A stretch of DNA of 64,000 bases from Notolepis coatsorum (GCA_963971535.1 OZ020598.1:87762412-87826411), one strand, 5' to 3'; positions 33,173 to 45,948 are shown, numbered from the stretch's first letter. Numbers and translations: made by a program. Notes: a model not told the origin generated them from the sequence alone.

Positions 33173-34081
33173 AGTGGCGGCTCGCCACTGGTGGCGCTAG
33201 GGCGCCGACCCACCTGTTAAATGAGAGAAGAAGAAAAAAAAAAAGAAACTTTTTAGTTTTTTGTTTTATAGCCCTATAAATAATATAAACATGTTTAAAA
33301 TGAATAATATTTACTCATTTTAAGTATGTTTGTATTTCCAATGCACAATATAACGTTATTATCTAAATTAAAAAAACACCGTTTTCATGGGCAGGAAGTG
33401 ACGTTTTTTTTTTTTTTTTCGTATTTCTCGCCCGGGCAAGAAGCGATAACGCTCTGACTGCGCGTCACAGTTTGATCGCTGTCTCCGTCACAGCCAATCA
33501 GTGCATACGGCGTTGTGCGTTGAAATATGACTATTATGTTGGAATCCGAGCGCGATTTGAAGCGGTCTAGGCAGCAAGCGTGAACTTCCGTGAAGAATTT
33601 TCCATAGCCGCATTTCGCGGAGACGCTCTCTGATTGGCCGACGCGATGCCAGTTTTTTTCCATTGCCGCATTTCTCGGGTTGGTTAGAGAGAATGCAACT
33701 CAGTACTCGACTCGTCAACAACAACAGCAACTGTTACTACACTGAGCTTAGGCACTCTTTCAAAGTTGGTTAAGGTTAGAGTTTGTCTTAGAGCATGGCG
33801 ATAGAACGCCAGGTAGTTTGCAGGCTGTTCGAGGCGAAAATGGACAAAGACACAGCTCTTGGCTAACTAACAACAAGCTATATTATGGAGGCAGTGTGGA
33901 GGGACATGTATGGACAATGGATGGACATCAACACAGGCTGGATGGACAATGCCATGGAGTGGATATACTTTATCAACAAGCCAACAACAAGGTAGATTAG
34001 CGATCTTAACTCTAGTTTAATACATGATACGTTGTCTACTGATGCCGCATAACGTTACAGCTACTGCTAGCTGTTAGCTCC
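33173..34081. other. Left internal part of the hAT element
   Basis: Non-coding. It contains T-runs (33405-33420) and 'ctctgattggccgac' at about 33629. 33755-33810 is, on the minus strand, similar to 54040-54095 ('ctaagacaaactctaacctt'), linking it to the fold-back family. Confidence 0.55.
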
Positions 34082-34308
34082 GTTAGTAAGTAAGTAAAGT
34101 AAGTAAACTTTATTTGTATAGCACCTTTCTCAGATAAAATCACAAAGTGCTTCACAGAAGTAAAACATAGCAACATAGAGATGAACGCACTACACATAAA
34201 ACAATTCTGACACATCGTAAGCATAGTTACAATTAAATAACTAAATATGAGTGCAACTAAAAACAAAACAACAATTATAAATAAATAAACAACGTATACA
34301 ACCAGGAA

Positions 34309-37300
34309 TTATTTAAAAGCCTGTCTGAATAAAAACGTTTTCAACTGTTCCTTAAAAGTGGATAGGGAGTCAAGTGAACGCATAGAAAGGGGGAGGGTGT
34401 TCCAAAGGGTAGGGGCCATAAATTGGAAGGACCGGTCACCTTTTGTTATTAACCGGGTCCGTGGGACAACCAGGAGATTTTGGTGGGAGGACCTAAGTGC
34501 ACGACTGGGGGAGTAGGGGCGCAGTAAATTAAAAATGTACACAGGGGATCTACCTTGGAGGGCTTTAAAAGTTAAAACAAGAATTTTAAAATGGACACGA
34601 TAATTAATGGGGAGCCAATGTAGAGTGGATAAAATGGGGGTGATGTGGGCACGCCTACTTGTCCCAGTTAAAAGCCTTGCCGCTGCATTTTGAATGATTT
34701 GCAAGCGGTTTAGCACAGATTTATCCAGACAGGTAAAAATTGAATTGCAATAGTCCAGGCGTGATGAAATAAAAGCATGGATGATCATTTCCATTTCAGC
34801 TCTAGAAACAACAAATCTTAATTTGGCAATGTTTCTGAGCTGATAAAAACATGACCGTGTGAGCTGGTTGACATGGCTGTTAAAAGACAGAGAGTCATCA
34901 AAAATTACACCTAAGTTCCTCACATGAGGTTTGACACACTGACCTAAGGGTCCAATAGAATTTTTTATAATGGGGATGATGTGGTCGGGAGCAATAATGA
35001 GGGCTTCTGTCTTACTTGCATTAAGCTGAAGGAAATTATCAGCCATCCAGCTCTTGATGGCATCGATGCATTCATTAATAATGCAAAAACGATTACACTC
35101 ACTGGGCTTAAAAGAACAATACAATTGGATGTCATCCGCATAAAATTGATAAAATATTCCATTAAAACGTTTAATAATCTGGCTTAGGGGAAACATATAT
35201 AGGGAGAACAGCATTGGCCCTAGCACAGAACCCTGCGGAACCCCACAGGACAGTGGGGTAGAGTCCGACATGAACTGACCCACTGACACAGAAAAGCTTC
35301 TATCAGCTAGGTAAGATGAGAACCATCTCAGTGCTGACCCAGAGATCCCAAACACATCATTGAGCCTACGCACCATAACCACATGATCAACCGTGTCAAA
35401 GGCTGCGCTGAGGTCCAATAAAACTAATAGTGAGTGTTTACCATCATCTGCAGCCATTACAATGTCATTGGTAACCTTAAGAAGGGCTGTTTCGGTGGAA
35501 TGAAATTTCCGAAAGCCTGATTGGAATGGGTCATGCAGATTATGGGTTTCTAGAACCATGAGAAGCTGCTCAGCCACAATTTTCTCCAGCACCTTGGACA
35601 GCAGAGGTAGTTTGGAGATTGGTCTGTAATTCTCAGGAAGAGAGGGGTCTAGGTTAGCCTTTTTTAAAAGAGGTTGAACTATGGCATGTTTAAAAAGGCT
35701 AGGGACAGAACCTGATGCCAGAGAGCGGTTAATTATTGACAGAATTGTGGGACCAATTGAGTCAAGGACCTCTAAAATCAGGGATGAGGGAACAGCATCA
35801 AGGGGATTAAAAGAGGGTTTCGTTTTGTGCAGCACTATAGAAACCTGCTCTAAGGTGACTGGAGAGAACGAGTCTAGCAGCGTGAGAGGAGGAGAGACAG
35901 TGGTAGGAAGGCTGTCAGAAAGGGATGAGGGGCAGATGCCTGCTCTAACACCACTGACCTTATCCACAAAATAATTCAAAAAGTTATTACAGTCAGTATA
36001 AGAATATACAGGTACACATGGAGGCATAGGAGCAACAATAGTATTGATTGTTTCAAACAAAACCCTTGAGTTTCCCTTGTTGGATGATATTAGATTAGCA
36101 AAATATGCAGTTCTTGCATCCCTTATCATGTCATTAAACTGGACCAATAGCTCCTTGAGATGTAACCTGTGGACTTCAAGCTTGGAGGCTTTCCATAAAC
36201 GCTCTGTCTTTCTACACTGACGTCTAAAACTGCGGATAGACTCATTGAACCAGGGAGTAGAATTGGTACGGGAGGCAGGTCTGGATTTAAAAGGAGCAAC
36301 TATGTCCAAAATAGTGGAACATTGGTCATGAAAAGACTGCACAAGGGACTCTAACTCGTTGCAATTGGACAGAACATCAGAGTCAAATAATGTTGAAAAT
36401 GTATCTGCAGAGTTTTGCTTAATTATACGTCTGTGCGTCATCTGGTTATGAGGGAGCACATCAGAGTTAAAACAAACATCAAAAAGTATACACTTATGGT
36501 CACTCAGATGGAAATCCTGGAGGTTGACATTCTTAATGTTTAACCCATGTGAGAAAACTAAATCTAAAGTATGCCCGGCTACATGAGTAGGACCCGAAAT
36601 ATGCTGAACAAAATTAAAAGAGTCAGTAATCGCGAGAAAATCTGATGCAGCCTTTGATGTGACGTCATCAACATGAAAATTAAAATCACCGGTGACCAGC
36701 ACGTTGTCCAGCTTAATCACTGATGTAAGTAACTCAGTAAACTCGGTTAAAAAAAGACTAGTGGAGCCAGGAGGGCGATAAATTAAAATACAATAAAATG
36801 GATGCGCTCTGCCAACTATGGTGATTTGTAGTTCAAAGGATTGAAAGGACTCAGAGTTCACTGTCCGACATGCAATAGAAGTTTTATGGACCAACGCAAG
36901 GCCACCTCCACGACCAGATAGCCGTGGAGTGCTAATGGAGCTACAGTTCGGCGGACAGAGTTCATTGAGATGGGTCTGTTCCAGATCTCTTTGCCAAGTC
37001 TCTACAAGAAATAGACAGCTTAACTCTTCCCGGACAAAAAGGTCATTTATAATAAAAGACTTGTTGGTTATGGATCGAGGATTGAGGAGGGCCATTTTAA
37101 TAGTGGAGCTATTCTCTGGGTTAGCTGGAGTACCTATGGATAGTGCGTGCAGGTGACCCCCTCTACATCGCCTGCCCACCGGCAGTTTACTTGGCCTGTA
37201 GCCCACAGTTGTTGGAATGGGAGCGGGAGGCGGGGAGGAGAGGGCACAATGATAATTAATGTACATCAAATTGTCTCTTTGTAATGTATGTAGGCCTACA

Positions 37301-37359
37301 GGTAGCTGCGTAATAGGCTCTTCGTAAGTTACAGCTTGGAGGGGCTGCACTTGTGACAT
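34309..37359 (-). CDS. L2-type LINE ORF2: endonuclease and reverse transcriptase
   Basis: A 1016-codon uninterrupted frame starting at ATG. An N-terminal extension of about 88 residues is followed by the apurinic-like endonuclease that nicks the target: LLNPRSI (91-97), LVETW (118-122), TGDFN (223-227), HTLDLVF (263-269) and SDHKCI (286-291). The RT that primes on the nick follows: PENYRPISKLPLLSK (575-589), LLVLLDLSAAFDTVDH (644-659), GVPQGSVLGPMLF (706-718) and the catalytic YADD (740-743). The C-terminal region NAAARLLTGTSRRAHITP, LHWLPI and SLSTFKEQLKTFLF is typical of the L2/CR1 group. The length equals that of a complete ORF2 and all catalytic motifs are present, so it may be functional. 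It lies 45 bp after ORF1, and both would be read from one RNA. Confidence 0.93.
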   Translation of the reverse strand: MSQVQPLQAVTYEEPITQLPVGLHTLQRDNLMYINYHCALSSPPPAPIPTTVGYRPSKLPVGRRCRGGHLHALSIGTPANPENSSTIKMALLNPRSITNKSFIINDLFVREELSCLFLVETWQRDLEQTHLNELCPPNCSSISTPRLSGRGGGLALVHKTSIACRTVNSESFQSFELQITIVGRAHPFYCILIYRPPGSTSLFLTEFTELLTSVIKLDNVLVTGDFNFHVDDVTSKAASDFLAITDSFNFVQHISGPTHVAGHTLDLVFSHGLNIKNVNLQDFHLSDHKCILFDVCFNSDVLPHNQMTHRRIIKQNSADTFSTLFDSDVLSNCNELESLVQSFHDQCSTILDIVAPFKSRPASRTNSTPWFNESIRSFRRQCRKTERLWKASKLEVHRLHLKELLVQFNDMIRDARTAYFANLISSNKGNSRVLFETINTIVAPMPPCVPVYSYTDCNNFLNYFVDKVSGVRAGICPSSLSDSLPTTVSPPLTLLDSFSPVTLEQVSIVLHKTKPSFNPLDAVPSSLILEVLDSIGPTILSIINRSLASGSVPSLFKHAIVQPLLKKANLDPSLPENYRPISKLPLLSKVLEKIVAEQLLMVLETHNLHDPFQSGFRKFHSTETALLKVTNDIVMAADDGKHSLLVLLDLSAAFDTVDHVVMVRRLNDVFGISGSALRWFSSYLADRSFSVSVGQFMSDSTPLSCGVPQGSVLGPMLFSLYMFPLSQIIKRFNGIFYQFYADDIQLYCSFKPSECNRFCIINECIDAIKSWMADNFLQLNASKTEALIIAPDHIIPIIKNSIGPLGQCVKPHVRNLGVIFDDSLSFNSHVNQLTRSCFYQLRNIAKLRFVVSRAEMEMIIHAFISSRLDYCNSIFTCLDKSVLNRLQIIQNAAARLLTGTSRRAHITPILSTLHWLPINYRVHFKILVLTFKALQGRSPVYIFNLLRPYSPSRALRSSHQNLLVVPRTRLITKGDRSFQFMAPTLWNTLPLSMRSLDSLSTFKEQLKTFLFRQAFK

Positions 37360-37404
37360 GTCATGGTGGAGGGAGTGGTGCTGAGAAGACCTATAGTCCT
37401 GACA

Positions 37405-38409
37405 TCACTTTGAGGCAGACCTGACATAGCAGTGAAAATTGCTAGCTAGGACTTTTCTTCCCTTGGTGTTGGGATGTAATCTGTCATGGAACAGGCTAGG
37501 TTTTTTCCAAAATGCATCAAAGTTGCTGATGTAACCAAAACCACGAGCATCGCAAATGCCAGATAACCATCTATCAGCACTGTATGTCCGGCTAAAATTT
37601 TCGGAGCCTCGGTCAAGAGTGGGGAGTAAACCGGAGAATATACATTTTTTCCCCAGGCATTCGATAATCATTCCCAGTGTCTTGTAATCATTGCCTAACT
37701 TGATTGACCCCCCCTTACCCCGGATGTCATTTGTGCCAACATGGACAATCACTGTGTGTGCTGACTTGTTGCGTTCAACAATACCTGGGAGGAATTGAAT
37801 TAAATCCAGAATTTTAGCCCCGGAGTAAGAGTATGAGATGGCATTTGGGATGTTAACATATCTGACAATAGAGTCACCCAGGACGATATACTCTGGAGGG
37901 GGGATGTGAAAGCTAGTGAACTTGGGGCCAGCTGTGCTAGCCTTAGGTAAGTTGCTAGCACCAGGGGAAACACTAGCTATGGTAGCAGCATTAACCACGG
38001 AGGGGGTAGGGATAGCTAAGCTTGTAGCATCAACACCAGAGAGGAGGGAAAGGGTAACGTTGGCTATGCTATCCAACGCTAGCAATCCTGTGCTAGCAGG
38101 TGTGTCCATAGACTCTGCATCCGATCCATTCAGAGTAGGAGACTCCGGCACAGGATCCTGCAGGCGACCACGCTTGGCCACCGGAGAGCAAAAGCCAGGA
38201 GAATGCTGTAGCGAGAGGGGCGAGAGAGCAGGACTCCGGGAGGGAGCCCGCTTCCTGCTGCGGGGCACCTGGCAGGCGTTCCCATCAGGCGGCCACGAGG
38301 CAGAGCAGGCACTGTCAATGAATGAATGTAGTCCTGGGAAATCACCCAGTGGAGCAACATAGCCAGCCTGGCGAGGTCTCCCAGGCACTGCCACGGCCCG
38401 GGGGAACAC
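37405..38409 (-). CDS. L2-type LINE ORF1 with SGNH esterase domain
   Basis: A 334-codon frame, open upstream to about 38481. Residues 45-90 are basic and Ser/Pro-rich (SRKRAPSRSPALSPLS, VAKRGR), possibly nucleic-acid binding. From about residue 172 an SGNH/GDSL hydrolase fold is indicated: VLGDSIVRYV (Ser180), SYSGAKILDL (Gly187-region), VHVGTNDIRG (Asn217) and HDRLHPNTKGR (Asp299, His302). Esterase-type ORF1 proteins are known from L2 and CR1 LINEs, where they are thought to act in the ribonucleoprotein. The start shown is GTG; no ATG exists in frame between the upstream stop and codon 101, so either the native start was lost by 5' truncation or translation begins at Met101, which still keeps the esterase domain. 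Confidence 0.85.
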   Translation of the reverse strand: MFPRAVAVPGRPRQAGYVAPLGDFPGLHSFIDSACSASWPPDGNACQVPRSRKRAPSRSPALSPLSLQHSPGFCSPVAKRGRLQDPVPESPTLNGSDAESMDTPASTGLLALDSIANVTLSLLSGVDATSLAIPTPSVVNAATIASVSPGASNLPKASTAGPKFTSFHIPPPEYIVLGDSIVRYVNIPNAISYSYSGAKILDLIQFLPGIVERNKSAHTVIVHVGTNDIRGKGGSIKLGNDYKTLGMIIECLGKKCIFSGLLPTLDRGSENFSRTYSADRWLSGICDARGFGYISNFDAFWKKPSLFHDRLHPNTKGRKVLASNFHCYVRSASK

Positions 38410-38485
38410 AGGCAGAGAGGATAGGGGCGAAGCAGTCCTAGTTAGCTTAGCTGGCCACTTAATGCATGGAACGGAGTAACGTTAA

Positions 38486-39288
38486 CGTTTAAACGTTATG
38501 TCGAGGTCATACAATACTACAGTCGACATAAGGTTAACGTTACCCCGTTTCCATGAAGTGTTTAAATAGCAGCAATCTTGTTGAAAATGTAACTACTAAA
38601 ATGCTCTCTGATGCTGCTGATGCATAATGAATGAATGGTGAGTTGTTTAAAATGACAACATACATGTGTTAATTATTTGATTTGATTGATCCGAGAGACA
38701 GAGAGATCGTCTATGTTTGAATGAATGAATGAGAACTTTATTAACAGATTGCAGAATGGGTACAATACAGTACGGCTCAATACACACAATTGTTAAGGGG
38801 ATGCAGACCAGAGAAAGACGTTTGTCTTGTTTACATCAGGGTCCCAGATTTTCGATTCATATCGATAGTTTAATAGCTAGCCTTGGCTCGTTTAACAATA
38901 TGCAAAATATGTGTACAGCCCTGTACTCATACTGAAGTTATTCTTGGTATATAATAGGTCTGATTGTGTAACGAATCGATTCCACGTCGCGCTGTGTGTG
39001 AGAGAGAGAAGGAGAGAGGGAGAGATCTGCCTGTGTTTGTAGACGGGCGAGTTTTGTTTCTAACTTTTCTATTTATATATTGTGTTTCAAGTTGTGAATT
39101 AGAGTCTAGACTATACTTTATTTGACTGGTTGTGTGTTGTTGTAGTAACAGCTGAGCGACTCGTTCATAAGAGCCGATTCATTGCCGTGAGCGTGAGTCG
39201 AATCACGAGTGTTGCGTGGTACTGTACTGTACTGTACAAAATATTTGGTATAGCGCCTCTAGTGGCGAAAACCCACCGGCCGCCACTG
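38486..39288. other. Right internal part of the hAT element
   Basis: Non-coding. It includes a LINE-tail repeat (38718-38849), a GA-rich patch at 38999-39023 and 'tactgtactgtactgtac' at 39220-39238 just inside the right end. Confidence 0.55.
38718..38849 (-). repeat. LINE 3' tail family, copy 2
   Basis: Same family as 567-690 and 50882-51030, with GAATGAATGAATGA tail repeats at the left. It lies within the hAT element, so it inserted after, or travelled with, that element. Confidence 0.75.
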
Positions 39289-39440
39289 CTTCCTCTCCTA
39301 AACATGAACAGTGTTTGAGCAGTGAAACCTCACTCTGTGGTGGAGCAGCTATTGATATTCTGCACTTTTCATCTCCCGTTACCAGCCAAGGTCACACTGG
39401 CAGGATGAGTCAGCATCTTAAATCCCCTGTCATGCTCTGG

Positions 39441-40003
<563 letters not shown>

Positions 40004-40266
40004 CACATAGGGATTTTCCCCGTTCTTGATATTCTGCGATAAAATAAAAAACTGTATGAGAATGGGGAGAACCTCGCATAGCTATACAGCGGAAAATCCA
40101 ACGCTGACCTCAATTCTCCACTCAGTCCTCACTCTCTCTCTCTCTTCTGTCTCCCCCCTGCAAAGAGCCGCGGCCCCGCCGCTGGTGTGCGTAGCTACTC
40201 AGACGTACGTACTACAAGACATACTCAGACATCAACCCCAGCTTGGAAGTGTGCCGGGGTGAATAA
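40004..40266. other. Short non-coding stretch
   Basis: Nothing recognised. Confidence 0.4.
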
Positions 40267-40525
40267 ATGACCTTTCAAATCGTCCAATCACAACTGTTGC
40301 TTTCCTCGGACAAAGGCGAGGCATTTCAGTTAACTCAAATGAATGGAAGCCGATATGGATCAGCTAGGCCTAGCCGTCGGCCAACAACACCTCTCACCGC
40401 AGCTGGCAGCCGGATAGCTTTCTATACTGAACGCACAGAGAGGAAATTGGTGTCTATCTTCTTGTCTGACTCTGGAGAAGACGGCGAGTGCATTTTCACA
40501 TAATGGTAGCATGCTCCTTTAAGAA
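40267..40525 (-). repeat. Dispersed repeat related to 7872-10225
   Basis: 40437-40525 is the reverse complement of 7872-7956. 40335-40385 resembles 10180-10225 on the plus strand. 40275-40315 ('ccaatcacaactgttgcttt', 'cctcggacaaa') matches the loop of the MITE at 32891-32999. The mixed orientations suggest a fold-back or rearranged MITE. Confidence 0.6.
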
Positions 40526-41129
40526 TGAACGTGTCTATAGCCTTTCTGAAAGGGCAGGGGATGTTTTATTACATCGAATCGCATCATTACAATAGATGGG
40601 TTTTACAGATCTGGAGGACATGGGAGCAGGAGGAAAAGCAGTAATTACTCAGCAGGCTCTAGGCAATTCATGATACGGTATAAATGATTCTGGCTCTATT
40701 TTAAACCGTACGCCTGAAGAAGTGTGATGGCGAATAAGTCAGAAGTAAAAAATACAATTAAATAAAAAAAGGTTAGAGAGTCTACCCTGTGAAAAGATTA
40801 GTCACAAACCTCTCACATTCGTCCTTGATAAAAGTCACCGGCCTTAAAATTCAGTGTTGTTCAGTTCATGTTTATTCATTTTTCTTTTCCCCCTGCCAGT
40901 CACAATGGGTTTACGTGAGACCGATCTAGAATGTGAGGGTGATTATGCATGGGGACATTTTTGCATGCAGCTTGACTTCTTCACACACTCCCCATACATG
41001 AGTTTGAAAACGTAGCCAAACCATATCCGACATGGAGCGACTCTCCGGAGGTGGTCCGACCCAATCTCCATGCATGTATGCAACAGCCTTCTGAGTTCAC
41101 CAGCAACACTCCCCTTCCTCTCCTACGTG
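40526..41129. other. Non-coding stretch
   Basis: Nothing recognised. Confidence 0.4.
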
Positions 41130-41235
41130 CCCCCCCCCCCCCCCCCCACACTGTGAAAGGGACTGGGCATGAATTGGATTTTCATATATCACGCGCTTAT
41201 AGGCAAAGCCACACAAATCCAAGCCACGGGTGACA

Positions 41236-41266
<31 letters not shown>
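41130..41266. repeat. C18 and G31 homopolymers
   Basis: A run of C at 41130-41147 and a run of G at 41236-41266, about 90 bp apart on the same strand, hence mutually complementary. Confidence 0.9.
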
Positions 41267-41267
<1 letters not shown>

Positions 41268-41464
41268 GGGCGGCGTGATCTCATGTTTGAATAATGGTGT
41301 TAGTTATCTTTGAAATCAGATTGTTCCCGGTGTGATCGATGAGTCCGCTCAGGAAGTGGCAGGGAGTTAGGGGACGAGGGTGATTATGCACAGAGGGAGC
41401 CATGGATCCGCTCGACTAAACTCGTGGGGTGAGGCTCTGCACAGTCATCGGGGACGACACAGAG

Positions 41465-41935
41465 GGCGGTCGACAGCAGAGGGAACGCTGTCCTCTGGAC
41501 TAGTCAGTAACAATGCCCCTGTTACGGTGATAGGGACGTCCGTATAGCTGCGATGCCATCCTTCGGATGAGACGCTAAACCGAGGTCTGAATTAGCTAAA
41601 CTGACTGAATCTCAGTCGTTAAAGAACCCAGGACACCTATCGTAAAGAGTAGGGGGTTCCCCGACGTTCCTGGCCAAATTCCCAATCAGGTCTCTGACAT
41701 CAAGGCCACCTAATCATCCCTTCCCCTTAATTGGCTGATATCAATCCCTGTCTCCTGAGCCGTTCAGCCACTGTGTAGTGTGATGTGTGCCTGGTGCCAG
41801 TGTGTGGCAGCCATTGAGCCTGCGTAGCCCAGGGTTGGGTGCTACCAGTGGTGGTGAAGGAGGCCATTTCCACCCTACATTGTGGGGAGCGCTTTGAGTG
41901 TCTAGAAAAGCGCTATATAAATTTAATGAATGAAA
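41465..41935 (+). mobile_element. Second SINE family, 5'-truncated copy
   Basis: Matches 6240-6675: 'gtaagag.agtagggggttcc'-type blocks, 'tcaaggccacctaatcatcc' and 'gggtgctaccagtggtggtg'. The 3' end 'gaaaagcgctatataaattt' is intact. The tRNA-like head present near 6195 is not evident here. Confidence 0.8.
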
Positions 41936-43250
41936 GAATCACGGCGTCTTGCCATCAGCGCAGAGACAGGAAGTGAATCTGCATAGTTTTTGTAAGAGGG
42001 AAGAACCCAGAGGCCTCCGGGAAGCAACACGCATTTATAATATTGAAAATACATCCCCAGGGTCTTAGCGGGCTTAGTTCAGTACGGTGCTTATGGTAAT
42101 GTCTGGTGCCGAAAGTGACAGCAAATACTGCAACGCTCTTAGATGATCCACAAGGCTTTAAGTCGGTAAACGACGGCATATTCAGAGGTTCTCACTTCAC
42201 ACGAATCCATGTTGGTGCGATTTAGACCCTTTACAGGTATTCGTTTGCGGTCTAATAATTCCTACTGAGCTGATTGTTCTTAAGTATACTATGTACTGGA
42301 TCTATGCAACAGAGAGTTGTCCCAATTCGTTGTCTTTTGACCTGCATCAGGAAAGTGTACTTTAGACTATAAAGTCCCATTGCTTTATGATGTTTAATCC
42401 CGTTTGTAGCTGACAGCCAGGCAAGGGGAGCACTGGAAGCTGCACTTCTTAACTCCTCCTGACTTACTTATGGCTTCCCAAGATGGATTTATCACACATT
42501 CTGCCGATCTCTGTGTATATATATACCTGGCAACAGCGATATGTGTCTCACTCATGGCTGAGCCTCAGATATGAGACTCTTTCGAAACAGACAGTGAGAG
42601 TGGTGGAGTAAAGCCAAGGCCATCGTTTTCAAACTGTTCACCGATGCCTTTGAAGGATATTGTGGGAGAAGAACGGCGTATCAAAAGCGGCCATTGTCCT
42701 CTGTGTGACAAGGACGGCGTCCTACAGCGTCCTATCGAGGCAGGTGCCTGGAAGATGTTGCAGGGAGGTTCACTGCGGGGGTCAAGTTTAAACAGAAGCC
42801 GCACTGGCATTCTCACTCATGTAGAAAATATAATTACGGAAAATGACAATCTAGGATTGATGACTCGTCCTGTCTGAAGCTCTGGGCTTGCCAGGTTCAG
42901 GAGAATGCTCATGTGTGTGTGTGCGTGTGTATATGTGTGTGACAGCTTTGAACTCACGGTCTCACATGCAGGTTATATACAGACGTTGAGCAGTCAGTTG
43001 CAGAACAGCTTTCTAAGGCTCTCTTGTAGTGGAGTTAAAGATTTCGGTCCAACTCGCTCTGTGAGGACGGGAACACTAGTGTCTTGACAGGACTGGGAAG
43101 AGATCGCCCTCGAGAGCTATGTTTTCCCTCCGCCTTCTTTCTTCATTTCAATTTCAGGTCCTATGATAAAAGTCCCTCAACTCTAATCCTAACCCTAACA
43201 TGAGCCTGTTGTTCCCTCACTGCACAATTTTAAGGGGAATTCCCTACAAT
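41936..43250. other. Non-coding stretch of about 1.3 kb
   Basis: No exon or repeat recognised. It ends in 'ctaatcctaaccctaaca', a short telomere-like patch near 43182. Confidence 0.4.
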
Positions 43251-43745
43251 ATTCTCTCAGCCCTATGTTCCCTCAGCCATATGTTCCCTCAGCCATATGT
43301 TCCCTCAGCCATATGTTCCCTCAGCCATATGTTCCCTCAGCCATATGTTCCCTCAGCCCTATGTTCCCTCAGCCTTATGTTCCCTCAGCCCTATGTTCCC
43401 TCAGCCCTATGTTCCCTCAGCCATATGTTCCCTCAGCCCTATGTTCCCTCAGCCTTATGTTCCCTCAGCCATATGTTCCCTCAGCCATATCTTCCCTCAG
43501 CCCTAGATTCTCTCAGCCTTATGTTCCCTCAACCCTAGATTCTCTCAGCCCTATGTTCCCTAGGCCCTAGATTCTCTCAGCCCTATGTTCCCTCAGCCCT
43601 AGATTCTCTCAGTCCTAGAGTATGTTCATTCAACCCTAGATTATATCAACTCTATGTCCCCTCAAACCTAGATTATCTCAGCCCTATATTCCCTCAAACC
43701 TAGATGATCTCAGCCCTATGTTCCCTCAACCCTAGATTCCCTCAA
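43251..43745. repeat. 16-bp minisatellite
   Basis: About 30 units of 'ccatatgttccctcag' or 'ccctatgttccctcag', decaying after 43500 into 'ccctagattctctcag' variants. Because 48 bp is three units, frames read as a 16-residue repeat (MFPQPYVPSAICSLSH). A related unit recurs, inverted, at 52890-53290. Confidence 0.95.
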
Positions 43746-44194
43746 ATGTTTGTAAATTCTCATTGAGAGAACATTGGGTTGAGGGAATGTATGACCTAAA
43801 AGTGTGTAAAGGGAACATTGTATGGAGGGAAAATAGGATAAATAGTATAGAAGTGAGTAACCCAGAATCTGCCTGTATGCTTATCAGGTCTCGGTACCTC
43901 AGTTTAATAACAATTTGCATAACAGAACAAAGGAGAAAAGGGAACCTGTTAATTGATTCTGGCATGTTGGTACCAGGGGGCTGCTTCCTGGGGTGTTGAT
44001 ATCGGGTACCAAAGAGTATAAATAGAAAGTGATATGAAAGTGATGAAGACCCTGCATGTACCAAAGAGTATAAATAGAAAGTGATATGAAAGTGATGAAG
44101 ACCTGTTCAGTTCTCAGATAAACGTGTCATATATCACCAAGCAGAATTGTGAAAAGCATTATTGGATCTCTTCAGTGGGACTTCACTGAGAATC
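43746..44194. other. Non-coding stretch with a 51-bp tandem duplication
   Basis: 'gtaccaaagagtataaatag' with 'aaagtgatatgaaagtgatg' occurs at 44007-44052 and again at 44058-44103. Each copy includes TATAAATA, a possible TATA box, which raises the possibility of a retroelement LTR; I see no matching second LTR or primer site. Confidence 0.5.
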
Positions 44195-44202
44195 CTTGAG
44201 AC

Positions 44203-44502
44203 CAGGGGCGTCCATTTGGTATGGCAAGGTATGGCACTCGCCATACCTTGGCAAAAAAAAAGTAAAAAAAAAAAAAAATTTAGACAGTTATGATATTACA
44301 TTCTGCATAATTCGTATGCAAAATATTGTGGTTCCCTGCTTTAGTCTGTTGACACATTTCTATACTAAAAATGCTTGTGTAGTCCTGTGTCATACCTAAA
44401 TGTCATATAACTGAATTGTATAGAAACAACAAAAGAAACCCACCCTTAACCCCCCCCCCGCCTACTCGCCATACCTTGCCTTTTAGTGAAAGGACGCCAC
44501 TG
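44203..44502. mobile_element. hAT MITE with perfect 8-bp target duplication
   Basis: The left end CAGGGGCGTCCATTTGGTAT and the right end, on the minus strand, CAGTGGCGTCCTTTCACTAA. CTTGAGAC precedes (44195-44202) and follows (44503-44510). Subterminal 'gccatacctt' motifs are inverted between the ends. 300 bp, AT-rich interior with an A-run near 44251-44278, no coding capacity. Confidence 0.92.
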
Positions 44503-44510
44503 CTTGAGAC

Positions 44511-45940
<1,430 letters not shown>

Positions 45941-45948
45941 CATCCCGT

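Larger units (their letters stand above)
34082..38485 (-). mobile_element. L2-type LINE with both ORFs
   Basis: On the minus strand: ORF1 (esterase type), a 45-bp gap, ORF2 (endonuclease plus RT), then a 3' UTR ending in 'ctatacaaataaagtttact' and a short TTAC tandem tail at 34082-34104. The 3' UTR part 'gcactttgtgattttatctg' resembles ends of SINEs and LINEs of the L2 group. No internal stops. The 5' limit is approximate: ORF1 lacks an in-frame ATG upstream of its domain, so the 5' end is probably truncated. No target duplication was identified. Confidence 0.85.
33172..39288. mobile_element. Composite hAT element carrying an L2 LINE
   Basis: The left end CAGTGGCGGCTCGCCACTGG and the right end, on the minus strand, CAGTGGCGGCCGGTGGGTTT are terminal inverted repeats. 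The 8-mer CTTCCTCT directly precedes (33164-33171) and follows (39289-39296) the element. Total 6117 bp, of which about 4.4 kb is a later LINE insertion (34082-38485), so the element itself is about 1.7 kb. No transposase is seen in the remaining 33172-34081 and 38486-39288. A LINE-tail repeat (38718-38849) is a further passenger. Confidence 0.88.

Noticed and set aside
37916..38362. 148-codon plus-strand frame
   Set aside because: Antisense shadow of the GC-rich N-terminal part of the LINE ORF1.
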